Assembly (NCBI GenBank): GCA_047967505.1 | Contig: CM106538.1 | Reading direction: 5' to 3' (one strand) | Length of the DNA stretch: 64,000 bases | DNA from: Dipteris shenzhenensis | Lineage: Eukaryota > Polypodiophyta > Polypodiopsida > Gleicheniales | Shown: piece by piece, positions 20,319 to 32,303 of the stretch | How positions within the stretch are numbered: position 1 is the stretch's first letter | Layout of the letters: each line of letters begins with the position of its first letter | The notes under the pieces: model-generated | Seen by the model: the letters and a program-made list of their open reading frames with translations, nothing else | Told to the model about the DNA's origin: nothing | Databases searched by the model: none | Position numbers and translations under genes: made by a program

Positions 20319-20387
20319 TGCTATCTTGTATGCAGAGTTCTTGATGTCCCATGGGCCCTTTTTGGCCTCTAGTGGACAATAATACAC
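20315..20387 (+). mobile_element. Copy D: tail-only, 5'-truncated element
   Basis: About 73 bases between two TC-rich tracts. It contains GTCCCATGGGCC, loop CTTTTT, GGCCTC and GGACAATAATA, the same end structure as C and E, with hairpin GGGCC/GGCCT (20353-20357 / 20364-20368). It is a strongly 5'-truncated insertion. Confidence 0.6.
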
Positions 20388-20423
20388 TTTCTTTCTTTCT
20401 TTCTTTCTCTCTCTCTCTCTCTC
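20388..20423 (+). repeat. (TTTC)n(TC)n between copies D and B
   Basis: Same tract type as 20256-20314; runs into a C run at the start of copy B. Confidence 0.85.
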
Positions 20424-21823
20424 CCCCCCCCCGGCGTAGCTCCTCACTCCGTCTCCTCACTCCGTCGCTCAGCCTCGCTCCCAGCAAGTTTTCATCCCCC
20501 TTGCTCAGCTTTTAGCCTCCCGTTCAGCCCATTTTTCCCCTCATTTAGCCCGTTTTCATCAAGCAGGTCCACCAAGGAGTTCACCGCAACACGCTCTCTC
20601 GTCTCAAAGAGAACAGAGCTGCCGCTCAGGTCCCCCCACATTCTGCCAGGTCGTCTAAACAAAGCAGAGCCACCACTCAGGTCATCATTGTCTTGCCAGA
20701 GCTCTCTCAGCCCCTTCTTTTCACTCAGGCCTCTCCTGTCAGAACTAGTAGCAGGCTCCCAGGTGAGTGGAGGGACTGCGAGTGGGCTGAAACCCCCCAG
20801 CCCATCTCGGGGGTTAACTTGCAGGAGAGGGGTCTTTGTGATCTGCACAGGCCAACATGGAGACTCCCAAGGTGCCCAAGCCCAAGGCTTTCAACCCCGC
20901 CACCCCCGTGAAGCCCTTGAAGCCCCTGTATTCATTTGTTGCAGGTTTTACCCCAACTCCCATCTCATATGCGAAAACCTATCACACGATGAAGCCCGCC
21001 CCCTGATCCACAAGAGCGTATCTATCACCTAGAACTTTAAGTCTGCGAACTCAGACTTCAGCTTGCAGCTTTGGAAAGGAAGGTCCACGATATGGAGGGG
21101 AATGGAAAGCAAGAGGTCATCAAGGAGGTGCTACAATGGGGAAATGCATCTCCCCCAACATCAAAAGTGAACAAAGTTGATCTATACAGGGAAGTGAAAG
21201 AGCAGCAAACCAGAGAAGACAACAAGCAGATCTTGCATGTGGGGGGGGGGGGGTACCAAAAGGTTGCCTTGATACAAAGGAGTTCATAGAAGATAAGATC
21301 CATTGCCTAAAAAAGATACCACAAGTGGAATGGGATCCAGATGCTATCTGGAATATTGAACCGAGGGGAACACAAATACGAATCACTCTCAATGACAAGG
21401 CAGCCAGGACCAAGATTCTCCGAGAAACACACAAGCTCAAGAGGACGAAGATATGGATATCTGAGGAACTCACTCCGACACAGCTCAAGCAAAGAGCCAC
21501 TGAACTCGTAAAGGTGAAAGAAGCCAGGAAAGCAGGAAAGTGGGCAGTCTACCGAGATGGGATTGCACTAACTAGAGATCTCGTATCTAAACCTAAAGAC
21601 CCTCAATCTTAATCCGATGTAATGAAGGCCATTTTTGATACAGTACTATGACTTACACGTGTCCTAAATAATCTCGAGCTGAGTTGCCATTCCACTCCTC
21701 GAACCTCTGAGTCTCAGAGATGCAGTAGTGACTCTTTTTGGTGTGTACTCTGTCTTATAGTCCCGTGAGGGCTTCTGAAGCCGTTAATATATCATTCTTT
21801 CTTTTATTTCTTTCTCTCTCTCT
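20424..21823 (+). mobile_element. Copy B: ORF1-only LINE-related element
   Basis: More complete than copy A. It starts with a C run after the TC tract, a leader with CTCAGCC repeats like that of E, a decayed ORF1 part (20993-21612), then the 3' part with stem-loop arms GGCTT and AAGCC (21769-21773 / 21777-21781), TTAATATA and (TC)n. It holds three stretches missing from A: about 110 bp near 20525-20635, about 20 bp near 21064, and about 36 bp near 21483-21520. Confidence 0.65.
20993..21612 (+). pseudogene. ORF1-like remnant in copy B
   Basis: A helical charged part (21071-21240) is followed by a G run at about 21240-21253 that shifts the frame. The RRM-like and C-terminal part (21325-21612) then reads W-N-I-E-P-R-G-T-Q-I-R-I-T-L and W-I-S-E-E-L-T-P-T-Q-L-K through to S-K-P-K-D-P-Q-S-stop. 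The last 95 residues are intact and match the ORF1 C-terminus of element E in pattern. Confidence 0.55.
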
Positions 21824-22250
21824 ATGCTCCTCCTCTATACCTGTCCCATCTCATCTCCTAGAGGCACATATTGGGGTCAATAAGGCTTAACAGGGTACCC
21901 CTCTCTTGTGCTATATTTTGATAATTCGAATACTACTTCTCACTCTCCCTCATCTGTCTATAAGCCAAAGGCCGCTGAGGATCTCGTTGATGTCTTCCCT
22001 GGTTTGCTTACATACTTGCACAAAACTGGTCAACAAATCCAATCGTCAAGCAGTATTTCACAAATGGCTGTTCTAGCCTCATCGTTTGTGTCTCAATCAT
22101 TTTATGGATGGGTGAATAAGGCTTTCACCAGCCCACAGACCAAAGGTGTTAAGGACAAGAAAATCTTGAGAGTTGGAATAAGAGAAACACAGTAAGAGTG
22201 AGTTTTGTAGGTAGACAAAACTCCTAATTGATGGCCCAAATTCCTGAATG
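21824..22250. other. Flank of copy B; no gene recognised
   Basis: The first about 130 bases match 1210-1337. From 21956 the sequence is unique in the window. A 95-codon open frame (21908-22195, plus) has no recognisable motif and may be chance, or 3' sequence of the minus-strand gene. Confidence 0.4.
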
Positions 22251-22418
22251 ATGGCACTAGCTCAAATTTGTCGATTCTCTTCAATCCAAATGAGACAACA
22301 AAGATAGATTGACCTTTCGGCCACAAAACAGACAGGAATCATTGTTTCAACCACATAATTTCTCAACAGGTAACTCAGGAGCCCGAAAACAAAACAGTAA
22401 AAACAAACAGGCACTCAC

Positions 22419-23961
22419 TTTTCTGTCATTGATGTTGACAACAGAAACACTCTCCACAGCCTTGTCCCTACAAAGTCCCAAACCCTTAATGTGAGTAGGC
22501 CGCGTGGAAATCCAAGTACTGAAGCACACTTAGCTTGTCCAAACTTTTACTGCAGCACGTGTAGCTAAGAACAATCTTAACTAAAGAACTAAGATACCTT
22601 ACAACAGCCTCAGTCGAACAATTCGCTCCCGCAATTGAAGAGGCCCTTGACAGAAAATCCTGCAGCAAAAAAATTTGTAGAAATGAAAACTCCAGTCAAT
22701 TTGTATAGGCAAAAGCAATAAAGAGAATGGCCAGGTTATCTGCCAAATAATAATGACGTTTGTGAAAAAGGAGTTGCTTGAAATAAAGAAGTGCCTGCCG
22801 TGTCAGATCTGGGCATGATGGAAGGAAATTGAAAAAGGAGCGAGATGACAAGGCAAATTTGTGGAATGTGGGGTTAAAAGGCCAGCTCTGTTGGGAAGCA
22901 GCAAACATTGAAATAGAAACTGGTTGCTGAAGAAGATTTGTGGTTACTAGACTGATGGACGGTTATCCAGATTCAATCTTTGGGCTCTCTGATCAACTGC
23001 TTGGACAAACACATTGAAGCTAGACGGGCAGTCTAACATTGTTCAAGTTGCGAGCGACCAATGTCTACGGCCATCAAACGTTGAGTACGTTTCGTATATG
23101 GAACAAAAAGAGGACATAACTTCTAATCTTCCCTATGCTGGGAGGGCAATATGAAAAGATAAGAGGACTTGCCTTGAGCTTTTCAGAGAATTGTGCCTTA
23201 ATACCTTTGAAGCTGACAGTAGATAGATGAGCAAAAATACATACAGTTCTTTCTAGTGATTCTAGGTTCAGGAAGAACGAAACTGTCCTCTTGGGGGGGG
23301 GGGGGAGAACGAAACTGTGCCCACCAACTAAGGTTCGTCCATACTTTATCATTGGCGGAAAAAAGAGTCCTGCGATCAAACCGGTTATAGATATTAGAAC
23401 TGAGAAATAAACCTGCTGCACTTGCACGACACGGGATTGGATTGCTTTCGCTCCCACTTGTAAAGATGAGGGAGGCTGATGAGTGGATTGGCCTTCAGCG
23501 GGGGCATCTGCGGTAATTTGCGCGCCACGACCTGGGTGGGTGGAAGCTTCTGTTGAGACTGAGACAAGAGGAAGAGAAGCAGTATGCCCGGATCCGGAAG
23601 GCACATACCCAAGCGTTTGATTCCTACCCTGTTGCTGCTGCATGGTAATTCTCGGTGATGCGAGATGATGAGAATTCGGCCTTTGATGCAGCTGTTGGGG
23701 CTGGAGTGGTACAGCCCTGGGAATTTGAGATTGCTGCTGAGACCCGAAATTTGCAACTACCTGTGCAGATGCAGAGCCAGAGCCGACCATACTCTGGGGA
23801 AGTGGGTTGGAATTACTTCTAGAGACGGGATGGATTTCGGCATTGTGCAAAACCCCCTGTTGATGGTGTTGCTGAATATGATGGTGCTGCTGCTGAGAAA
23901 ACGCTTCCGCAGGTGGTAGCTGAGGTACATGAGCAGGCAGCTGCAGGGCTGGCTGGTGATG
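22419..23961 (-). CDS. Split Gln/His-rich gene, probable nuclear regulator (partial model)
   Basis: Three exons on the minus strand join in phase: 23961-23413 (549 bp; acceptor CCATGCAG, donor CAG|GTTTAT), 22659-22598 (62 bp; acceptor after a T run and CTGCAG, donor AAG|GTATCT) and 22467-22419 (49 bp; acceptor TTTGTAG, donor AAAA|GTGAGT). The first exon is rich in Gln, His, Pro and Ser, with Q-Q-Q-H-H-H-I-Q-Q-H-H-Q-Q and a run Q-Q-Q-Q near 23630. The second gives D-F-L-S-R-A-S-S-I-A-G-A-N and, across the junction, V-V-R-D-K-A-V-E-S-V. Such Q-rich proteins are often transcriptional coregulators, but no named domain is visible. Upstream exons are likely beyond 23961 and downstream ones below 22419; neither end is fixed. 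This is one of only two host loci in the window. Confidence 0.45.
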
Positions 23962-24698
23962 CTGCATGGAAGGAGCGTTAATAGCCAACTCAAAAAGGCA
24001 GAAAGGCTGTTCCTCTGTAGCCAACGCTGTGGCCAGATGTTGACGGCCTTAAGAAAATCCTCGAATTTACCCCTGCATAACGTCGAGAAAAATGCCCGTG
24101 AAAGCAATTGGCATCTGTTGCGTCTTCTGTAGAGATCATGTAGCCAGACAGATCCCCTGCTCTCCCAAGGATCGACCTCTACAGACGATGAAAAAGGGGA
24201 CCTAGGAGACCTTCCTAACCGACCGACAGCTTCCAAAGGATACTCCTAAAAGCAATTGCCTTGCTCCTGCTTCTGTACAGATTGCTTAGCCAGTTCGGAG
24301 TTCTCCTTAAATCTGGAGCGAGGATGCTAACTTCGTTAAGGAGAGGCTACGTGAAGAAACGCTGACGCTGCCTGCATCCATGGAGTACCTTTACGAGGTT
24401 CGAAGTTGGAGCAAATCTGCGAAATAAGAAGCAGGCTCGAACGGTTCGATTGGTTCGCAACATCGACGGAAGGAATCGGGGGCCGGATCTCTGCAATGGA
24501 TTGTCGGAAAGAGGCGGAAGATGATACGATGCAAAAGAGATCCCATTGGCGCAATCACCCATTTGAATTGCATCCCGTGGCTTTGAATTTTTGAATTTGT
24601 TTAGCAACAAATAGCTTCTTAATACTAGGCACCGTATATCCTCGGTGACCCCATCATTCACTATACAAGGTCTTTACACATTATGCTCACCCATCGTT

Positions 24699-25165
24699 CA
24701 TTGAATGCATCTCCGTTATCAACTCAACTTGGGCGAACAGTCTTGCTTGTCCTTGAATCACCGCCCGCGTTTGTAAACACTCTCAGATGCAAAGGGATTT
24801 GATTGGATCCCCTAGCACCACACATACAATGCCCATTTCATGTAACCAGCCCAGTCCAAATGGTGTCTCCTTAAGCCACATGTGCATGTAGGAACCGTTG
24901 GATTTTCTATGATCCAAGGGCTTTAGAGTACAGAATATGATACTTCCCATTGTCTTTTTGTCTTTCCATTGCTTGTTACAAACTACGGGCACCCATGCCT
25001 AACCATGGTGCATTGAATGCATTTGGGTCATGCGCTAGACATGGGCGGACTATCTTGCCCATCCATAAACCACGGGCATTCCCACAACAAGGTAGTTTGT
25101 AAAAACCCTTGGCTTGATTCGACCTCCTAGCACTAGACTTGCAATGCCATTACACATGAAATAAA
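24699..25165. repeat. Diverged tandem repeat, period about 312 bp
   Basis: 24699-24850 and 25011-25165 share CATTGAATGCAT at the start, GGGCG(A/G)AC with TCTTGC, and a GATT...CCTAGCAC...CAATGCC pattern. No coding is seen in 24240-25850 otherwise. Confidence 0.45.
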
Positions 25166-25854
25166 CACAACTCACCCTATCTGAGCAATGATGCACCTGG
25201 TACACAATAGATGCTTCGAACATAACATATGTGTCAATGTGAAACATTCTTAGATCAAATTTGCAACACAACACAAATACAATTAGAAGAGAACAGTCCA
25301 TGATCATTTGCAAAGTATAAACTCAGTGTTTCTATTACCCTTCCCATCAACGACACGAATTACATGAGGGATTGATTTGGACTAAAGGACAAGCAACCAA
25401 TTATCAAGGGAGTCCTTCCTTGAGCCTGCCCAACGTGTGATGCCAGACTTGAACCTCGAGCTTTAATCTTCCAAGCTACCTCATCATGGACTATTAGCCT
25501 CTAAGATATGTGAATGCAAGAAATGCATTATCTTTACACACCTACACATTGCATTTATACTATACGCTTTCATTCCTTAGGTCATGAGAAGACGATCTAG
25601 AACTGAGCTTTAATTGCCTTTGATTCTTGAATCACCTCCTCTCCCATTAATTAATTAATGTGAATCACCGCCCCACTAATTTGACTCTCCCCACTCGCTC
25701 CCTTATAGCTCTTAGCCTCATAGTTCTCCCTCTCCCCCCCACATACCCCCTCACTGTCCTCGCTCCCCCTCTCCACTGTCCTCCCTCTCCTCTCCCTCCC
25801 CTTCCTTCTTCTCCTTTCCCCTCTCCCTCCCCCTCTTTGATGAGCCCTCTGTTA
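25166..25854. other. AT-rich spacer, then C/T-rich stretch
   Basis: No gene, RNA or element ends seen. 25680-25855 is pyrimidine-rich. Confidence 0.5.
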
Positions 25855-25859
25855 AATTA

Positions 25860-26509
25860 CACAGTGCAATGAAATAGAAACTGAACAAAGAATAGAGAGT
25901 ACACAGCAAACTGGAGACCAACGAAATTTTCCTTCAATACTGATGTAGTACAGATGATGGCTCCGTCCACCCGTGCGCTCCCACAGTGGAGCTTAGATGG
26001 CAATCTAGACGGATACTAGGCGAAGAGCTACTAGCTGGAAGATCTGGATCTGATCTGAACTAATACAATGGATTGGGAAGGTCACCTCTTTATATCTATG
26101 AGGGCGTTAGTCGGATCAACGTAGTCAGTGGAACCGACCAGTCAACCTAGAACCGACTAGTCGTCCCTGGAATATTCAAGGAATATTCCCTATACCCTCG
26201 CCTCGGGAGCTCTCGCCCCCACTGGCCCCCTTAGACCCCAACGAGAGTAAGGGGCTCCCACACACTCAAGAAAATGTGCTTCATTGTGCTATTAGCTTAC
26301 CTGCCCTACCTAGCCCATAGGCTAGACTCACATAGATCACCTTTCTACCATCAACGATCTCATTGATAGACCTCATCTAACATGCGAGTCAGGATCCATC
26401 CAGTGTCCCGGGCTCACACATGGCTTCTCCTCATATGGGGGCCTTACAACTTGAGCACCTTGGACCACTGGTGGATACCAGGAGGGTGGGGAATTGAGCA
26501 TATCTAACA
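25860..26509 (-). mobile_element. Solo LTR, 650 bp
   Basis: Ends TGTTA...TAACA and is flanked by CCCTC on both sides (25855-25859 and 26510-26514), a 5-bp duplication as left by LTR integration. A TATA-like TATAAAG on the minus strand near 26085-26100 suggests minus orientation. No internal coding adjoins. The duplication sits in C/T-rich DNA and could match by chance, which lowers certainty. Confidence 0.55.
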
Positions 26510-26514
26510 CCCTC

Positions 26515-28271
26515 CCCTCTCCCTCTACCTCCCCCTCTCTCCCTCGCTCCTCCCCCCTTTTCCCTCATATACCCATTAAGGGCGGCTAGAAACTTCTAGA
26601 ATCGAGGGCCCATCGATGCTTCTAGACTGACACCTTAATCAAACATTGCGCCCTGCAACTTAGGTTAATCAAACATTGCCCCCCCAACCAAAGTAATTAA
26701 TATGCTCAAATTCAATGTGGGGGTATCTATTTGTTACACCAACTAAGCAATCGAGGAAGATGACCAACATGTTTCTTACCAAGTTGGGAATAGCTCATGG
26801 CACAGCTCGCTATCCATTTAGCCTACCTTGTGACCCCAATTTTTCCTTTCTATGGCTAAGCTTGTAGAAGTAGGATAGAAACTAACAGTAGTACTTAGTC
26901 ACTCACTCACCTAAAAATATACAAAGGTTTTGTTGTGCAATTCAAACTCATGCACTGCAAAAGTATCCACTATTACCTTTGCATTTTAGTATTACGCAAC
27001 CTAGAAACACATATCCCTCAAAAATCCATCCTTAGAACACATTCAATAAAACCCACACAAAATATGTGCAAGATTTAGCTCTCTCGAGAATAACCTCTTA
27101 ATGCTCACATGTCTAAGATAGGTTGAGGAGTTCTCCCTCCTAAAGGGACTCTCCCCTAAAGGTACTCCTTGGAAACATTTGTGAGTTTTGCTCACAAATC
27201 TATCATGGCATCACTCAAAGCTCACTTCTCAAGCTTTCTCCTCACATATTTGCAAGCTACCTCTATACCTTGCTAAGCTCTTGCTTTAATCCTACATTCC
27301 TTCACCATTAGTGAGCCTTACCATGAACCTGCACAAATCTCTAAAACAAACCTCTTTAGTTGCTTCTCCATCTCGAAGGAGTTGAATATAAGGGTGCTTG
27401 CTATATATTCGTGATAAAAATCTTCTTCTTGAAGCAACCCTTAGCCATGCCATAACTCAATTGCTTGTCTATTTCACCTTTGCAAGTTATTCCCCTCTCT
27501 AGGCACTTTCCCAATTCATACAACCAGTCTTCTTCAATGCAACTAATCTAGCTCCTTTCATCTCATCATCTTCATTAAAAAAGATCAACCAAGCTACCTC
27601 CAAACTCGACCTAGATCTCACAATTCAAGAAATAAGTCCAAGCTTTAGTTCCTCCCCAACAATAATAGCAAAAATCCCCTACCTCTTCAAAGAAGGAAGC
27701 GAAAGGTTCCCCGATGCCCATAAGAGCACAACGAGTGGGTAGAAGAAGCCAAATCCATCAATGAATCTAACACCAAATTTATTCCACACTCAAGAAGCTC
27801 AAAAAAAAGAGAGAACTTATGCATAGCAACAACCAACCTCCTCACTACCAACCATGTAGGCCGTCCCCTCTCCTCAACCTCTACCAGGTCCACTATCAAC
27901 CTCAATTTTATCATCCCCTCTATAAATCTACACCTTGAAGGTTAGATCAACTTTGGAGTAGGTTCCAACTTGGAACCTCAAATACCCATAGGTTCCCATG
28001 CTCCATTAGACTCTCAGCATCCTTTCAAAGAACCCTTCCTTAGTTTCCCAGTCACTTTCTTGTTTTTTGGATGGTCTTGTGTGTTAGACTTGTGTACAGC
28101 GCACTCTAGTTGTGTAGCATGTATGCAGATAGGCAATAGGATGCATGGAACCACTAGAGACAAGCGATTTAGAGTTTTTTCATCACTTTTTGCTCGAGTC
28201 CAAAAGGTAGGATTTAAGTTCAAATGTATGAATTTATTGGCTTTGTAGGACTTTGTGTGGAATGGGATTCT
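26515..28271. other. Gene-poor spacer
   Basis: I see no coding region, RNA gene or element border. Only short, composition-driven open frames occur, for example 27970-28248. Confidence 0.5.
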
Positions 28272-28949
28272 TGTTAGAGACTCACTGTGCCCACCTGTGA
28301 GCCCCCATTTTGAGGGGACAAGGGGCACTGAGAGGTAGGAGGGCTGGGAAAGAGAGACCCAGGCAAACATCATAGGCAACCAGTACACGGGCTGGTTGCT
28401 GTCTGCAAACAGCAGAGAAATAGGGGGGGCCCTGTGCCTCCCTGGTCCCATGGACTGGCTGCATAGGGCACCCTTTTATAGGGGCCTGTGGCAGGGCCAG
28501 TCGGCCCAACCAGGGCCACTGACCAGGGCCGACCCTGGTCGGATTTCCAGAACAGTTTGGTCAGCCACCAGTCAGCTGACCCTACTAGTCGGCCAATCTA
28601 GAGGGCCTGGGCAGTGCCTATAAAAGGCCCACTCCTTCCTTCAATCCAGCATCCAGTGCAAGATAGAAAGCCTCCTTCATAGGCTGTGCTGTGCACTCAG
28701 AGCTGGTCCAGTCTAATAGAGAGAGTTCCATCAGTTCTCCTCAGCACTTGGCAGAGTTTTGTATTGCTCCCCTAGAGCCAGTTTTCTGCCCACCATCCGG
28801 TGGATGAATATATTCTCTCTCTCTATTTAAATTATCTCTGAGTGAGTGTTTATTGCATCTGTGATCGGTTATCTGAGTTGAGTGTCAAGAAGAGCGGGAG
28901 AGACCTTGGCTGGAGGTTTGAGTGATTCATTCCCTCCTATTTTTCAACA
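28272..28949 (+). repeat. 5' LTR of Copia element
   Basis: Begins TGTTAGAG and ends TTTTCAACA, directly followed by the PBS. It contains TATAAAA at about 28619, likely the promoter of the element. Confidence 0.7.
28615..28626 (+). promoter_or_regulatory. TATA box in Copia LTR
   Basis: CCTATAAAAGGC lies about 330 bases before the LTR end, a usual place for the U3 promoter. Confidence 0.55.
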
Positions 28950-28962
28950 TGGTATCAGAGCC
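28950..28962 (+). other. Primer-binding site (initiator Met-tRNA)
   Basis: TGGTATCAGAGCC immediately after the LTR end CA. Confidence 0.85.
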
Positions 28963-29108
28963 ATAGGCTCTCAACTCTTCCTCATCAAAGCACTCTTTGA
29001 AGGAAGGAGTCCCTTGGCAGTAAGGCGACTCTGTTTTCAGCTCAAGCTAGCACAGAAGGTCAATACATTTATTTCTGTTTCAGTTATTCAATTTTGCTAT
29101 TCACCGAG

Positions 29109-29900
29109 ATGGATCAGCGTTCCCTCTACATCCATTGCTCATCCTTCCTCCTTCTCCAATCATCTTCCTTCTTCATTCATCCCCAATTTCAGTGAAGCTG
29201 GAAAGCTCGATGGAATGAACTATCCAATCTGGAAAGTCAAGATTCGAAGCCATCTGTTGGCACGGAGGTTGTGGAAGATTGTGAATGGGACCGAAGAGAA
29301 GCCGGAGGACATTGTGGACAAAAGAGGTGAAGTTTTAGTTGAAGCAGATGCAGATGAACTCTGTGCATGGGAGGAGAGGGATGCTCAAGCCTTAGCAATG
29401 CTTATAGGCACGATAGTAGCTGTGATTCCTCATATCCAATTGGCAAAGACGTCTTCAGAGGCGTGGGCCATACTAAAGGAGCTGTATGAAACCGATAATA
29501 CAGCTCATATCATTACACTTCAGCATCAGCTTTCTAATCTTGATATGAATGAGGGTGATAGTGTGCATGATCATCTGACAAAGGTGAAAGTTGTGCGGGA
29601 CCAGCTTGAGGCGATTGGTCAGAAGGTGAACACGAGTCAATTGGCGTTGCTCACACTCCACAAATTGCCACAGAGTTTCAAAAGTTTTGTGACTACGGTC
29701 AGCAGTGCGGGTCAACGGACTAAGCCGATCACCTTTGAGGAGCTTGGTCCACTCCTGCTTCAGGAGGAGGCTTGAGAGAAACTCTTTACGCAAACCGATG
29801 AGAAGTCATTAGTTGCCAAAGACAAGCCTGGAAAAGGCAAGCCAAAGGATTCCAAGAAATCAAAGGACGCTGAACGCAAGAAGAAAATGAAGTGCTTTTA
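29109..29900 (+). pseudogene. Copia gag remnant (UBN2/Retrotran_gag type)
   Basis: An open stretch to 29775 carries the usual Copia gag pattern: L-D-G-M-N-Y-P-I-W, W-K-I-V-N-G, A-W-E-E-R-D-A-Q-A-L, A-W-A-I-L-K-E-L-Y and L-L-T-L-H-K-L-P. ATG at 29109 is the likely original start but is out of frame with the rest. After a TGA at 29773-29775 a lysine-rich part follows, and the zinc knuckle is interrupted (K-C-F-stop-C-D-D). The protein would form the particle shell. Confidence 0.7.
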
Positions 29901-29949
29901 ATGTGATGATTGGACAATTATTTTTACTCAGTGAACATTGTTCAGCATA

Positions 29950-32303
29950 TGCACATGTCCAATAGAAGGACTTGGTTCAAAATCATGGAAAGTACACACC
30001 CGGATTCCAAAGTTTCTGTCGGGATAGCCGAAGATGTCCTATGAAGGGCATCGGTAGCATTCCTTTCATTACAATGGCGGGTGAGGAGAAGGATATCTAT
30101 GGAGTACTTTATGTACCCAACCTTTGCAAGAATTTACTGTATGTAAGTCAGATGGACAAAAACAACATGGTAGTTCTCTTTCAAGATGGCAAGGTCACTG
30201 TAACTTCCAAAGGCAATGGGCAGCTGGTGGCTCAAGGTGTTGAAGAGAATGGACTGTACCGTCTCAGTGCAATGTTGGTTCATGAAGACAACAGAAAGTC
30301 CAAACTTTGGCATGAGCGCTTCGGTCATGTCAGCTATGGAATCTTGGCTGAAATGTCAAAGTCGAAGTTGGTGGATGGACTTCCACCAATTACAGGCAAG
30401 GATGAAGTCTGTAGGGCTTGTCTAGAAGGCAAGTAGTACAGGGATAAGTTCCCACAAGAGGCCTCATTTCAAGCTAGCAAACCACTTGAGTTGGTTCACA
30501 CCGACATTTGTGGTCCAATGTCTATAGCATTGTGGGCAGGACCCAGGTACTCACTTCTCTTTGTTGATGATTTCAGTAGAATGACCTGGGTATATTGTTT
30601 GGCTAAAAAGTCTCAGGCTTTCGAGAAATTCAAAGACTGGAAGGCCAGAGTTGAAAAGGAGACAGGGGAGGATGTCAAGACATTCCGCATAGATAGGGGG
30701 GGAGAATTCACCTCAAGTGAGTTCAACACATTTTGTCGCAAGCATGGGATCAAGCGACAACTCACCACGGCACATACTTCTCAGCAAAACGGGGTAGCCG
30801 AGAGGAAGCATAGAACCACCATAGAGATAGGGCTTGCTATGCTCTGAGGGAGGAATCTTTCTAAAGCCTATTGGAGTGAAGCTATCAATACAGCCGTACA
30901 CATTCTCAACCGGACCAAGACGAAGGCCGTCAAGGACAAGACTCCATATGAGGCATTTTATGGTAAGAAGCCCTCTATCACTCATCTTCGCATTTTTGGT
31001 TCTAACGCATGGGTGCATGTGCACAAGGAAGACATGACCAAGCTTGATTCCCGGAGCAGAAAATGTATCTTTGTTAGGTATAGTGAAGAATCCAAGACCT
31101 ACCGCCTCTTCGACCAAGTAAAGAAGCAAATCCTTATCAGTCAGGATGTTGTCTTCTCGGAAAAAGAACCTAAACCCCAGGAGGAGCCTCAGATTGAGGA
31201 GGAGGAGATTGTTCAACCCCCAAACCCACCCCGTCCCAGGTTGACCATCCAAGAGGTGGCAAAATCAAAAGCTGATGTTCCACAAGATACTCAGGAAGAG
31301 CAGGATGTTCCAGAAGAAGTTCACGTTCCTCCTCCCACAAAGAAGCAAAAAATATTGCCCCAATGGTACCTACAGACATTGGAAGAGTCTCTGGTCACCG
31401 CATTACCTGAGAGTAGTAGTTCCGAATTGCGTCGATCTCAACGTCTTCAGAAGGCCCCATCCGTGAATTTTGCTTTGGTGGCTCAGCTTGATGAGCCAAG
31501 GACCTTCGAGGAGGCGAAGGACAATCCAGAATGGTAGGCTGTCATGAAGGCAGAGATGGATGCTATCCTGAAGAACAATACATGGGACTTAGTGGCTAGG
31601 CCCCTGCGATGGAAAGTCATCGGCACTAAGTGGGTATACAAACTTAAATACAAATCAGATGGCAGCTTGGATAAGTATAAAGCAAGGTTAGTGGTGAAAG
31701 GTATTGCTCAAATTGAAGGCATGGATTTTGATGAAACTTTTGCTCCCACTGCCTGCATGGTGACTATCCGGACAATGATTGCCCTTGCTGCCCAATTCCA
31801 GTGGCCTATTTTTCAAATGGATGTGAAGTCTGCATTCCTTGATGGAACCCTGGAGGAGAAGGTATACGTTGAGTAGCCACCGGGATTTCAAGATCCAGGG
31901 TCCCCATTAAAGGTCTGCAGGTTGAAGACGGCATTATACGGGCTGAAACAGGCCCCAGAGCTTGGTACCAAAGGATTGATATATTCTTTCAAAAGATAGG
32001 GCTCTCAGTTGGAGTCCTTCTGAGGCAAACCTTTACTTGTTCATTGAGAAGGGATTGCGACTGGTACTCATCCTCTATGTTGATGATCTTATCTTGACAG
32101 GTGATCATGTCAAGAAGATTTCACAGGTTAAGGAGCTACTCATGTCTGAGTTTGAGATGACTGACCTTGGGTTATTACATTACTTCCTTGGGATTGAAGT
32201 AAAGCAGGCCAAAGACAGGATCTTCATTTCACAGGAGAAATATTGCAGAGAAATTCTGAAGAGATTTCAGATGGAGGATTGCAGAACAGCAATCTATGGC
32301 TAG
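29950..32303 (+). pseudogene. Copia pol remnant: integrase and reverse transcriptase
   Basis: The protease region is not readable. The pre-integrase domain shows L-W-H-E-R-F-G-H-V and C-R-A-C-L-E-G-K (about 30303-30436). The integrase core has H-T-D-I-C-G-P-M, F-V-D-D-F-S-R-M-T-W, D-R-G-G-E-F and T-S-Q-Q-N-G-V-A-E-R (30491-30847). The reverse transcriptase has T-K-W-V-Y-K-L-K, F-D-E-T-F-A-P-T, F-Q-M-D-V-K-S-A-F-L and L-Y-V-D-D (32070-32090). Stops stand after L-E-G-K (30436), A-M-L (30847), N-P-E-W (31537) and V-Y-V-E (31876), with a frame change near 31960-32030. Confidence 0.8.

Larger units (their letters stand above)
28272..32303 (+). mobile_element. Copia-type LTR retrotransposon, 3' part missing
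   Basis: 5' LTR (28272-28949), PBS (28950-28962), gag and pol in Copia order (integrase before reverse transcriptase). It stops within the reverse transcriptase/connection region at about 32303. RNase H, polypurine tract and 3' LTR are not seen. Many stop codons, mostly of CAG-to-TAG or CGA-to-TGA type, show an old dead copy. Confidence 0.85.
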
